Notes under the pieces: model-generated
Seen by the model: the letters and a program-made list of their open reading frames with translations, nothing else
Told to the model about the DNA's origin: nothing
The model's database searches: none
DNA from: an uncultured Eubacteriales bacterium
Lineage (GTDB): Bacteria; Bacillota; Clostridia; UMGS1883
Assembly: GCA_905195005.1 (NCBI GenBank)
Contig: CAJJUC010000121.1
Coordinates: forward strand, 1-7,156
Reading direction: 5' to 3'
DNA length: 7,156 nucleotides
Part shown: in pieces, positions 1 through 5,604 of the stretch
How the letters are laid out: every line of letters begins with the position of its first letter
How positions within the stretch are numbered: the first letter of the stretch is position 1
Translations under genes and position numbers: made by a program

Positions 1-1
1 C

Positions 2-943
2 AATCAAACGGGTGACATCACAGATGAGCATGTAATCGGTTCGAACGGCTTATGTACACATTGCGGCATCGACAAGCGCGTGCCGAACATTGTTCCCGAA
101 GCTTTGCCGGAGGCGACAACGCGTGAATTTTATGACGTGTATATAAAAACGGAGGGTACACCGACCGATGACCTGACCTTTGACATTGTTACCGGTCCGG
201 AGAATGACACGCCGCCGGCGCTGCCAAGCTGGCTGAACACAGACAAAAGAAGCAACTATCTGAATTTGTACGGAAGACCGTATGATGCAGGCATTTTTAC
301 CTTTACGGTCAAGGCAACCAACACAAACGGTTCCTCTTACAAAACATATACGCTTAAGGTGAACGAAAACCCGATTGAAGAGTTTGCCATTACCACCTCA
401 CACCTGCCCTGCGCAAACGTGGGAGAAAAATATACGGCGCAGCTTACAACAAATTCAAAAGACCCTAAAATGCCGATAAGCTGGGAAATGATGAAAGGCT
501 CTGTTTTGCCGGACGGACTGATCTTTAACGAAAAAAGCGGTGTCATCAGCGGCACACCGACCAAGGCAGGGCTCTTTACGCTTGAGATTATGGCTATACG
601 CGGCAATGGAAAAGATGTGGATTATGCAAATAAAACGCTGATTTTGAATGTGTATGACAGCATGCCGCCGGTTTATGAAAATGCCATAGTCTATGACGGC
701 AGAACGGTTTTCATCACCTGCGCGGAAACGGGAACCTATACGGTTGTGTTTGCAAATTGTGATAAGAGCGGAAAGCTGTCCGAGGTAAAGCATGTGACAC
801 GGATGCTTGCACAGGGCTATAACACGGTGGATATACCTGCCGGCATGCAGATGTCAGAGGGCAGCAGTGTGTTCTTTTGGGAAAGCTTTGAAACAATGAA
901 GCCGATGTGCCCGGCGTTTACGATCGGCGATATGAAAAAGTAG
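2..943 (+). CDS. C-terminal part of a secreted Ig-like (He_PIG) domain surface protein (5' partial)
   Basis: The frame is open from the window edge, so the GTG at 80 is internal and the real start lies upstream; 313 residues are visible. Seen: a Cys-x-x-Cys-Gly knuckle at residues 18-22 (LCTHCG), a first Ig-like beta domain at about 32-121, and a second at about 127-219. The second carries the He_PIG signature LPDGLIFNEKSGVISGTPTK, in which a putative Ig fold ends in a G-x-I-S-G-T-P turn. A C-terminal beta module (about 221-313) ends in FFWESFETMKPM, like the 'W-x(5)-MKPL' tail common at the end of clostridial surface proteins. Known: such domains act as spacers or binding modules in large exported wall proteins. 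Inferred: extracellular, catalytic or binding part (if any) lies upstream. No sortase motif, SLH domain or membrane anchor is present in the visible part, so anchoring must be N-terminal or the protein is released. The gene ends in TAG, 184 bases before the next gene. Confidence 0.85.
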   Translation, partial: NQTGDITDEHVIGSNGLCTHCGIDKRVPNIVPEALPEATTREFYDVYIKTEGTPTDDLTFDIVTGPENDTPPALPSWLNTDKRSNYLNLYGRPYDAGIFTFTVKATNTNGSSYKTYTLKVNENPIEEFAITTSHLPCANVGEKYTAQLTTNSKDPKMPISWEMMKGSVLPDGLIFNEKSGVISGTPTKAGLFTLEIMAIRGNGKDVDYANKTLILNVYDSMPPVYENAIVYDGRTVFITCAETGTYTVVFANCDKSGKLSEVKHVTRMLAQGYNTVDIPAGMQMSEGSSVFFWESFETMKPMCPAFTIGDMKK

Positions 944-950
944 CTGCTGA

Positions 951-969
951 TGCGGCGGATTTTGCCGCA
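951..969 (+). terminator. Small hairpin after the Ig-domain gene, weak terminator candidate
   Basis: TGCGGC (951-956) pairs perfectly with GCCGCA (964-969) around a 7-base loop, starting 7 bases after the TAG of the upstream gene. Position fits a 3' end, but only A-rich sequence follows and there is no T-tract, so intrinsic termination is uncertain. Confidence 0.3.
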
Positions 970-1004
970 AAACCGTAATTACGATAAAAGAGTTAATTAA
1001 CCGG

Positions 1005-1044
1005 GAAGCTTATATTCATTCCACGTTCTTACGGCGAAGCTTAT
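1005..1044. repeat. Direct repeat of GAAGCTTAT, 31 bp apart
   Basis: GAAGCTTAT occurs at 1005-1013 and again at 1036-1044, each preceded by CGG or CGGC. The 31-base period is close to three helical turns, as would suit a protein binding the same DNA face twice. It may also be chance; no regulator is encoded nearby. Confidence 0.3.
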
Positions 1045-1075
1045 GCTGCAGCGGCAGAAAAATAAACAATCTGTA

Positions 1076-1100
1076 ATATCCATTTTTAAAATGTGGATAT
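1076..1100. promoter_or_regulatory. Inverted repeat ATATCCA-N11-TGGATAT upstream of the small membrane-protein gene
   Basis: ATATCCA (1076-1082) and TGGATAT (1094-1100) are exact inverse complements separated by 11 A/T-rich bases. The repeat ends 27 bases before the ATG at 1128 and lies just upstream of the ribosome binding site AAAGGAG (1114-1120). It could be an operator or a weak 5'-leader hairpin. I find no convincing -35/-10 pair in 944-1127, so the promoter of the downstream gene is not located. Confidence 0.35.
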
Positions 1101-1127
1101 AAATAAAAAAATTAAAGGAGATGCATT

Positions 1128-1523
1128 ATGAAAGGAAGAAAATTTTTGAAGGTCACGGGTATTCTGATGATTATCGGAGGAGGATTTGGCATCATCGGGG
1201 GGATTGTTGCAATGCTCGGAGCAGGAGCTTTGGCGGCAGTTCTTGAAACGAGCGCCGGCGGGCTTATGCTTGCAAGTGCGCTGATTCTGGCAAGTGCAGT
1301 ATTTCAGCTGATTGCCGGAATTATGGGTGTAAAAAACTGCGATAAACCCGAAAAGGCACAAAGCTGCCTGGTTATGGGCGTCATTGTGGCGATTTTAAGC
1401 GTATCCGGAAACATTGTCTCAAATGTGCTCGGAAGCAGCTTTAACATTATGAGCTATGCCACCGGTTTGATTATTCCTGTTCTGTACATAATTGGTGCGG
1501 TTAAAAACAAAGAGCCGGCATAA
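1128..1523 (+). CDS. Small four-helix membrane protein, function unknown
   Basis: A 131-residue protein consisting almost entirely of four hydrophobic segments at about residues 7-31, 44-69, 79-102 and 108-126. Short connecting loops are charged: a Cys-Asp-Lys-Pro-Glu-Lys-Ala loop follows helix 2, and a Lys-Asn-Lys-Glu tail ends the protein. Helices 1 and 2 are very rich in glycine and alanine (IIGGGFGIIGG), suggesting tight helix packing. The start at ATG 1128 is supported by AAAGGAG at 1114-1120 with a 7-base spacer; an ATG at 1121 is out of frame. The pattern 'LKVTGILMIIGG...FQLIAGIMGVKNC-KPEKA...' is one I associate with small uncharacterised clostridial membrane proteins, but I cannot name the family. 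It lies between two exported-protein genes, with its own 5' gap and a 3' hairpin, so it may be a single-gene unit. Inferred location: cytoplasmic membrane, both termini inside. Confidence 0.85.
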   Translation: MKGRKFLKVTGILMIIGGGFGIIGGIVAMLGAGALAAVLETSAGGLMLASALILASAVFQLIAGIMGVKNCDKPEKAQSCLVMGVIVAILSVSGNIVSNVLGSSFNIMSYATGLIIPVLYIIGAVKNKEPA

Positions 1524-1538
1524 GTAAAATATCCGAAC

Positions 1539-1570
1539 GCTCCCGCTGCCAAAAACAGGGCGGCGGGAGC
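1539..1570 (+). terminator. Strong 12-bp GC-rich hairpin, likely transcription end of the membrane-protein gene
   Basis: GCTCCCGCTGCC (1539-1550) pairs with GGCGGCGGGAGC (1559-1570) over 12 base pairs, with one G-T wobble and an 8-base loop AAAAACAG. It begins 16 bases after the TAA of the upstream gene and ends 21 bases before the next start, the expected place for a terminator. There is no T-tract after the stem (ATATGTGCC follows), which weakens the intrinsic-terminator reading; it could instead protect a 3' end. Confidence 0.55.
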
Positions 1571-1586
1571 ATATGTGCCAAAATTT

Positions 1587-1596
1587 AAGAGGTGAT
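1587..1596 (+). promoter_or_regulatory. Extended ribosome binding site AAGAGGTGAT that argues for an ATT start at 1601
   Basis: AAGAGGTGAT matches the anti-Shine-Dalgarno complement AAGGAGGTGAT except for one missing G. It overlaps the GTG at 1592, which is therefore badly placed as a start. The in-frame ATT at 1601 lies 8 bases beyond AGAGG, the normal distance. Confidence 0.6.
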
Positions 1597-2773
1597 TTTT
1601 ATTAAAAAAAATATATTGTTATTTTTAACGTTTTTATTTCTTTTTCTTTCCGGTAATATAGTTTGCGTCAATGCCGGCGCATATATTTCGGTTGGGATAA
1701 CGATAAACGGGGAAGCTGTCGAAACGGAGGTTTCACCCTTTGTGGAAAACGGGCGGACGCTCGTTCCGGTGAGAGCCGTTTCGGAGCATTTAAAGTACAG
1801 CGTTGAGTGGTTCGCGGAGGAACAAAGAGTCGATATCGATTCGTCTTCCGATAAGCTTACGCTTTATATAGGCAGTGCGGACTATTATAAAAACGGCGAA
1901 AAAAAAACCATGGATGTTCCGGCGGTAATTAAAGACGGAAGAACCTTTGTTCCCCTGCGGCTGGTTGCCGAGGAAATGGGATGCGAGGTTAAATGGGACG
2001 AGAAAAATAATATTGCAAATGTAATAAAATATAACATTGCGGAGGCAAAGACGCCTCATGATATTATACTTAATGCGGCAAGCTATACAAAAATCATTCT
2101 TAAGGAGCAGGAATATGATTTATCGGAGCTTGACGCGATAAATATTGATAATCCCAATGTTTTTGCAGACGACACCTTTGAAGGATACGAATATATAATA
2201 AAAGACGTATCCAATCTTGTTATAGAAGCACCGGAGGGAATAAGCGCTTCTGTTGTAACTCAGGCTCCCTACGCAAACGTACTAAGCTTTAAGGGCTGCA
2301 GCGGTATTGTGCTTAAAAATATCACGGCAGGACATAAGGTTGAGAAGGGCTATTGTACCGGCGGCGTAATAATGCTTGACGGGTGCCGGGATATAAATAT
2401 TGATAAATGCAGTCTGTACGGCTGCGGAACGTACGGAATAACTGCGACGGACTCTGCTGAAATAACTGTAGAAAACACGGAAATATATGAGTGCACATAC
2501 GGGCTTGTTGAGTTAAGCGGCTGTGACGGAATTAAGTTTAACGGCTGCACATTCAGAGATTCCGGGATGTTTTCAATGTTTGCGCTGGACGGCTGCAACG
2601 GTGTAAGCGTAACAAACTCGGCAATTAAAAATAACAACAGCTCGGAGGATTCGTATTTTATAAGCGCTTACGATTGTTCGGATATTGAATTTTCCGGCTG
2701 TGACTTTTCAAATAATTCTTATTATAATTTCTGCAGCGGCGATACTGTAAAATTTATCGGGTGCAAATTATGA
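1592..2773 (+). CDS. Secreted stalk-domain (Cu_amine_oxidN1) plus right-handed beta-helix protein
   Basis: The protein is 393 residues from GTG 1592, or 390 from ATT 1601; numbering here uses 1592. GTG 1592 is the only canonical codon that keeps the whole signal peptide, but it lies inside the ribosome binding site, so translation probably starts at ATT 1601, giving (M)KKNILLF. Domains: signal peptide (about 4-28, cleavage near VNA); copper-amine-oxidase-N-like stalk domain (about 31-146) made of two matching halves, NGRTLVPVRAVSE and DGRTFVPLRLVAE, each followed by a x-V-x-W strand; then a right-handed beta-helix (about 200-393). The helix has roughly 23-residue coils and 13 cysteines, many stacked in register. 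Known: despite its name the stalk domain is a wall or structural module, not an oxidase; beta-helices of this type often bind or cleave polysaccharides. No catalytic residues can be assigned. Inferred: exported, wall-associated carbohydrate-related or adhesive protein. A pectate-lyase-like role is possible but unsupported. Confidence 0.85.
   Translation: MIFIKKNILLFLTFLFLFLSGNIVCVNAGAYISVGITINGEAVETEVSPFVENGRTLVPVRAVSEHLKYSVEWFAEEQRVDIDSSSDKLTLYIGSADYYKNGEKKTMDVPAVIKDGRTFVPLRLVAEEMGCEVKWDEKNNIANVIKYNIAEAKTPHDIILNAASYTKIILKEQEYDLSELDAINIDNPNVFADDTFEGYEYIIKDVSNLVIEAPEGISASVVTQAPYANVLSFKGCSGIVLKNITAGHKVEKGYCTGGVIMLDGCRDINIDKCSLYGCGTYGITATDSAEITVENTEIYECTYGLVELSGCDGIKFNGCTFRDSGMFSMFALDGCNGVSVTNSAIKNNNSSEDSYFISAYDCSDIEFSGCDFSNNSYYNFCSGDTVKFIGCKL
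2700..2728 (+). promoter_or_regulatory. Candidate sigma-A promoter inside the end of the beta-helix gene, driving the zinc-ribbon module
   Basis: GTGACT (2700-2705, 4 of 6 matches to TTGACA) and a perfect TATAAT (2723-2728) are separated by 17 bases. A transcript would begin near 2735, about 63 bases before the ATG at 2798. It lies in coding sequence for Ser-Tyr-Tyr-Asn, which readily makes TATAAT by chance, so this is only a candidate. Confidence 0.35.
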
Positions 2774-2797
2774 TAAGCATATTAAGGGAGTGAAACG

Positions 2798-3877
2798 ATG
2801 GAGACAGTTCAAAACTATAAATGTCCATGCTGCGGCGCTTCATTGGTTTTCCAAAACAAGTCGCTGCACTGCGATTCCTGCGGTAACGATTTTGAACTTG
2901 ACGCTATGCGGCAAATTGAGGATGTCGGATCGCAAATGCAGGGAGAGTCAAAATATGACTGGGAGCATTACGAACCGAGAAACTATGAGGGCGGAGAAGA
3001 GATTGAGCTTGCCGGCTATACATGCCCCTCCTGCGGCGCGGAAATTACAGGCGATGATACAATGGGCTCAACCGTCTGCCCTTATTGCGGCGATGCTGCG
3101 GTTGTTAAGAGTCAATTCGAGGGGACGCTTCGCCCTGACTATATCATTCCGTTCAAGACGGATAAAAAGGCGGCAATGGCGGCATTTGAGGCAGATTTCA
3201 AAAATGCGCCGTTTCTGCCGGACGAATTTAAGGTTAAGAAAAAAATAGAAGAAATGACTGGCGTTTATGTACCGTTTTGGATGTTTGACTGCGACTGCAG
3301 CGCTGCAATAACTTACGGAGCACAAATGGTTACAAGCTGGAGTGATTCTAATTATAATTACACAAAAACAGACTATTACAGACTTTTCAGAAGCGGCAGT
3401 GTGGGATTTGCCAACATTCCTGTTGACGGTTCCAAAAAAGCGGATGACGCATATATGGAGGCGGTAGAACCTTTTTGTTATGATGATGCAGTGGAGTTTA
3501 ACGGTGCATATCTTTCGGGGTATATGGCGGATAAGTACGACGTTACGGCAGAGGAAAGTATAAACAGAGCGAACGAGCGTGTTAAAGCTTCGGCTGTTTC
3601 TGTGTTCCGGGAAACCACAAGCGGTTATGCGGCGGTGATTCCGGAAAGTACAAAAATAAGCTTTTCGGGCGGTAAAATCAGATACTCGCTGCTTCCCGTA
3701 TGGATGCTTAACATCAAATACATGAACAATACCTATAAATTTGCCGTCAACGGACAGACAGGCAAGGTCGTGGGAGAGTATCCGGTTGACAAGGGCAAAA
3801 AATGGCGGTATTTTGCAAAAGTTGCGGGTCTTTCATACATAGCTGCCGCCGCAATAGCATATTTTCTGCTGCGTTAG
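2798..3877 (+). CDS. Tail-anchored double zinc-ribbon membrane protein (YdjG-like, TFIIB-type zinc ribbon)
   Basis: A 359-residue protein with two zinc ribbons at the N-terminus: Cys9/Cys12 with Cys25/Cys28, and Cys76/Cys79 with Cys94/Cys97, each in C-x-x-C-G knuckles. A long soluble region follows, with the motif GVYVPFWMFDCDC (about 151-163) that is characteristic of this family. A single hydrophobic helix occupies about 339-358 and the protein ends in Leu-Leu-Arg, so it is tail-anchored with the ribbons in the cytoplasm. The start at ATG 2798 has AAGGGAG at 2784-2790. Known: B. subtilis YdjG, encoded with PspA, YdjH (TPM) and YdjI (SPFH), has this architecture and belongs to a membrane-stress complex. 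Here the next gene also encodes a TPM protein, supporting the same type of module, although no pspA or SPFH gene is in the window. Inferred: membrane-bound scaffold or regulator rather than a transcription factor. Confidence 0.85.
   Translation: METVQNYKCPCCGASLVFQNKSLHCDSCGNDFELDAMRQIEDVGSQMQGESKYDWEHYEPRNYEGGEEIELAGYTCPSCGAEITGDDTMGSTVCPYCGDAAVVKSQFEGTLRPDYIIPFKTDKKAAMAAFEADFKNAPFLPDEFKVKKKIEEMTGVYVPFWMFDCDCSAAITYGAQMVTSWSDSNYNYTKTDYYRLFRSGSVGFANIPVDGSKKADDAYMEAVEPFCYDDAVEFNGAYLSGYMADKYDVTAEESINRANERVKASAVSVFRETTSGYAAVIPESTKISFSGGKIRYSLLPVWMLNIKYMNNTYKFAVNGQTGKVVGEYPVDKGKKWRYFAKVAGLSYIAAAAIAYFLLR
3786..3814 (+). promoter_or_regulatory. Weak internal promoter candidate ahead of the TPM gene
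   Basis: A perfect TTGACA (3786-3791) is followed after 17 bases by TATTTT (3809-3814, 4 of 6 matches). It lies within the end of the zinc-ribbon gene, about 78 bases before ATG 3892. Chance occurrence in coding sequence is quite possible. Confidence 0.22.
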
Positions 3878-3891
3878 GGGGTGCGGATGAA

Positions 3892-4685
3892 ATGAAAAGA
3901 ATTATTGCAATAATCATTGCCGCAATCTGCCTTTTATCAACAATTGCAGCCTATGCTGATTTTCAGAATCCTCCGATAGCGGACGGAGCGGAATATCTTA
4001 CGGAGGAGCAGAATAACGAGCTGTCGGCGCAGCTTGATAAAATCCGTGAAAAATACAGCTTTGACGTTGTTTTCGTTTCGGAAAAAAGCTTATCCGCCAG
4101 TGACGAGCAGGCGGCGGCGGACGATATTTACGATTATAACGGCTATGGCTACGGAGAAAGCTATGACGGAATTCTCTTTTACATAGCGAAAGCTGAAAGA
4201 AAATATCATTTTTCCACCTGCGGCAGCGGTGAAACGGTATTTAACGGCAACGGACTTAAATCTAATAATTACTTAAATATCTTGAAAAAAAGGTTGTTCC
4301 GTTCTTAACGGAGGGCGACTATTACGCTGCGGTCAAAGCCTATGCCGGCTGCGCGGAGGAGCTTTTGAAAATGGCGGCGGAGGGAAAGCCCTTTAACAAA
4401 AGCCAGCACGGAACAAAGTATATTCTGTGCGTGATTGCCGGGGCGGTTCTTCTCCCTCTCCTTATTGCATATTTTATGATGCAGAAGAAGCTTGCAGGAA
4501 TGAAAACGGCGGTTAAAGAGGATAATGCTTCAAATTATATGAAGCCGGGCAGTATGAACCTTGATTTTTCAAGGGATATATTCCTGTACAGCACGGTGAC
4601 CAAAACAGAAAAAGTGAAGTCGGACTCGGGAAGTCACACATCGTCCTCCGGCAGAAGCCATGGCGGACGAGGCGGAAGCTTTTAA
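3892..4685 (+). pseudogene. TPM-domain membrane protein (YdjH-like) interrupted by a frameshift at an A7 run
   Basis: The start is ATG 3892, preceded by GGGGGTG at 3877-3883 and 14 bases after the upstream stop. It gives a signal peptide (about 1-21, cleavage near AYA) and a TPM domain: YLTEEQNNELSAQLDKI, then DVVFVSEKSL, then DDIYDYNGYGYGESYDGIL. In this frame translation stops at 4306-4308 after 138 residues. One base back, the expected continuation follows: VVPFLTEGDYYAAVKAYAG, a membrane helix (YILCVIAGAVLLPLLIAYFM), and the family tail NYMKPGSMNLDFSRDIFLYS ending in SSGRSHGGRGGSF at TAA 4685. Adding one A to the run at 4285-4291 gives an intact 264-residue protein. Both halves show no other damage, so the break is recent, a sequencing or assembly error, or a programmed frameshift. 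Known: TPM proteins are membrane-anchored with the TPM domain outside; YdjH pairs with YdjG next to PspA in B. subtilis. Confidence 0.8.
4285..4313 (+). other. Frameshift site: seven A followed by a 7-bp hairpin
   Basis: The run A7 (4285-4291) is read TTG-AAA-AAA-AGG in the upstream frame. Five bases later TTCCGTT (4297-4303) pairs with AACGGAG (4307-4313) around a CTT loop; six pairs are Watson-Crick and one is a wobble. The upstream-frame TAA (4306-4308) sits inside the hairpin. Spacing and the required -1 direction match programmed frameshift sites. However, the slip would be on G-AAA-AAA or A-AAA-AGG, not the best bacterial heptamer A-AAA-AAG. Confidence 0.45.
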
Positions 4686-4711
4686 TAAAAAACTTTAAGG
4701 AGGTAAAATTT

Positions 4712-5590
4712 ATGGGATTCGGAGATTTTTTCAAAAACATTTTCGGGAAGAAGAACTGTGCATTATGCGGTAAGGAGTGCGGCATGATGCATCGTTCAAA
4801 AATCAAAAACAAGGAATTTCTTTGTGATGACTGCGGAAATCAGTGCTCAAGGTACATTCGGTTAAGCGAGCTCACATTAGACGAAATCAAAGGCCATATC
4901 GAGTATATGAAGCGTCAGAACAGGCTTTTTGAGGAGGTTTACTCCAAGGAGGGCAAAAAAACAACATATCCTTCGTCCATTAAGGAGATGGGCATTGAAT
5001 TCTGCGATGATTTGGGAATGTTTCGGATTAAGCACAGAAGCAATACAGGCAGAGGAAAATTGAACGAGCTATTCCGTTACGATCAGGTGGCAAGCTATGA
5101 GGAATATTGTGACGAGGCTCCGGCAAAGGAGCCGGGCAAGGAACCGGAATTTAAGGAATGCGGATTGATAATCAAGCTTTTGGGCGGAAATATGAGTAAG
5201 ATAAATACCGATAACAAAAAAGGACTTCGTCCGCACCCGTATATCAAGCGGGAGCTTAAAATCTGTTTCAGTAAAAACAGCCGTTCCGACATGCAGTATG
5301 CACACAGTGCAAAAAGTAAGTTTGATTATATTTTCGGTATTCATGATGATGATAGAGGCTTGTTCGGTTTTGGCAGGAGCAAGGCGGAAAAAAGAGAGGA
5401 CGCGGCAGCGATCGGAATGGCGGCGGCATTCGGGACAGCTTTTAAGGCCGCAACAAAAGGTGAGGAAGCCATAACGGAGGCGGATAAAGAAAAACTGAAG
5501 GAAGGCATAAATGCCATGAATGACGCAGCGACCGGCGGCATGGCAGTTTACACAAGACGTGCTGATGAAGCCGAAGCAAGAGTGCAGTAA
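4712..5590 (+). CDS. DUF4428 zinc-ribbon protein with an N-terminal amphipathic helix
   Basis: A 292-residue protein; the start ATG 4712 has an excellent AAGGAGG (4697-4703) with an 8-base spacer. Seen: an N-terminal stretch MGFGDFFKNIFGKK that would form an amphipathic helix (Phe3, Phe6, Phe7, Ile10 and Phe11 on one side, lysines at 8, 13 and 14). It is followed by a zinc ribbon with Cys16/Cys19 and Cys38/Cys41, the DUF4428 pattern. The middle (about 55-235) is a charged soluble domain that I do not recognise in detail, containing FRIKHRSNTGRGKLNELFRY and an 'ELKICFSKNSRSD' strand. The C-terminus (about 243-292) is alanine-rich and helical, with charged heptad-like stretches. There is no signal peptide or transmembrane helix, so it is cytoplasmic, possibly peripheral on the membrane. 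It follows the TPM gene by 26 bases and precedes the SLH gene by 14. Known: DUF4428 proteins have no established function. Inferred: a soluble partner of the zinc-ribbon/TPM membrane pair. Confidence 0.8.
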   Translation: MGFGDFFKNIFGKKNCALCGKECGMMHRSKIKNKEFLCDDCGNQCSRYIRLSELTLDEIKGHIEYMKRQNRLFEEVYSKEGKKTTYPSSIKEMGIEFCDDLGMFRIKHRSNTGRGKLNELFRYDQVASYEEYCDEAPAKEPGKEPEFKECGLIIKLLGGNMSKINTDNKKGLRPHPYIKRELKICFSKNSRSDMQYAHSAKSKFDYIFGIHDDDRGLFGFGRSKAEKREDAAAIGMAAAFGTAFKAATKGEEAITEADKEKLKEGINAMNDAATGGMAVYTRRADEAEARVQ

Positions 5591-5599
5591 GGAAGGTGG
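5591..5599 (+). promoter_or_regulatory. Ribosome binding site that favours the GTG at 5605
   Basis: GGAAGGTGG immediately follows the TAA of the DUF4428 gene. The upstream GTG (5596) lies within it and cannot be well served by it, whereas the GTG at 5605 is 8 bases beyond AAGG and gives a typical Met-Lys-Lys signal peptide. An ATG at 5603 is followed at once by TGA. Confidence 0.55.
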
Positions 5600-5604
5600 T
5601 ACAT

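Noticed and set aside
80..943. GTG at 80 as the start of the Ig-domain gene
   Set aside because: The frame stays open to the window edge, no ribosome binding site precedes 80, and no signal peptide follows it; the gene is 5' truncated.
944..1127. Riboswitch or small RNA in the 184-base gap
   Set aside because: Only two short stems are visible, with no conserved riboswitch core or terminator/antiterminator arrangement that I recognise.
1592..2773. A copper amine oxidase activity for the beta-helix protein
   Set aside because: Only the N-terminal stalk-type domain is present; the catalytic copper/topaquinone domain is absent.
2790..3248. A + strand frame of 152 codons overlapping the zinc-ribbon gene
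   Set aside because: It is an out-of-frame shadow: arginine-rich, no domain, and covered by a well-supported gene in another frame.
3802..3891. An upstream ATG (3802) extending the TPM gene
   Set aside because: It overlaps the end of the zinc-ribbon gene by 76 bases, has no ribosome binding site and would bury the clear signal peptide beginning at 3892.
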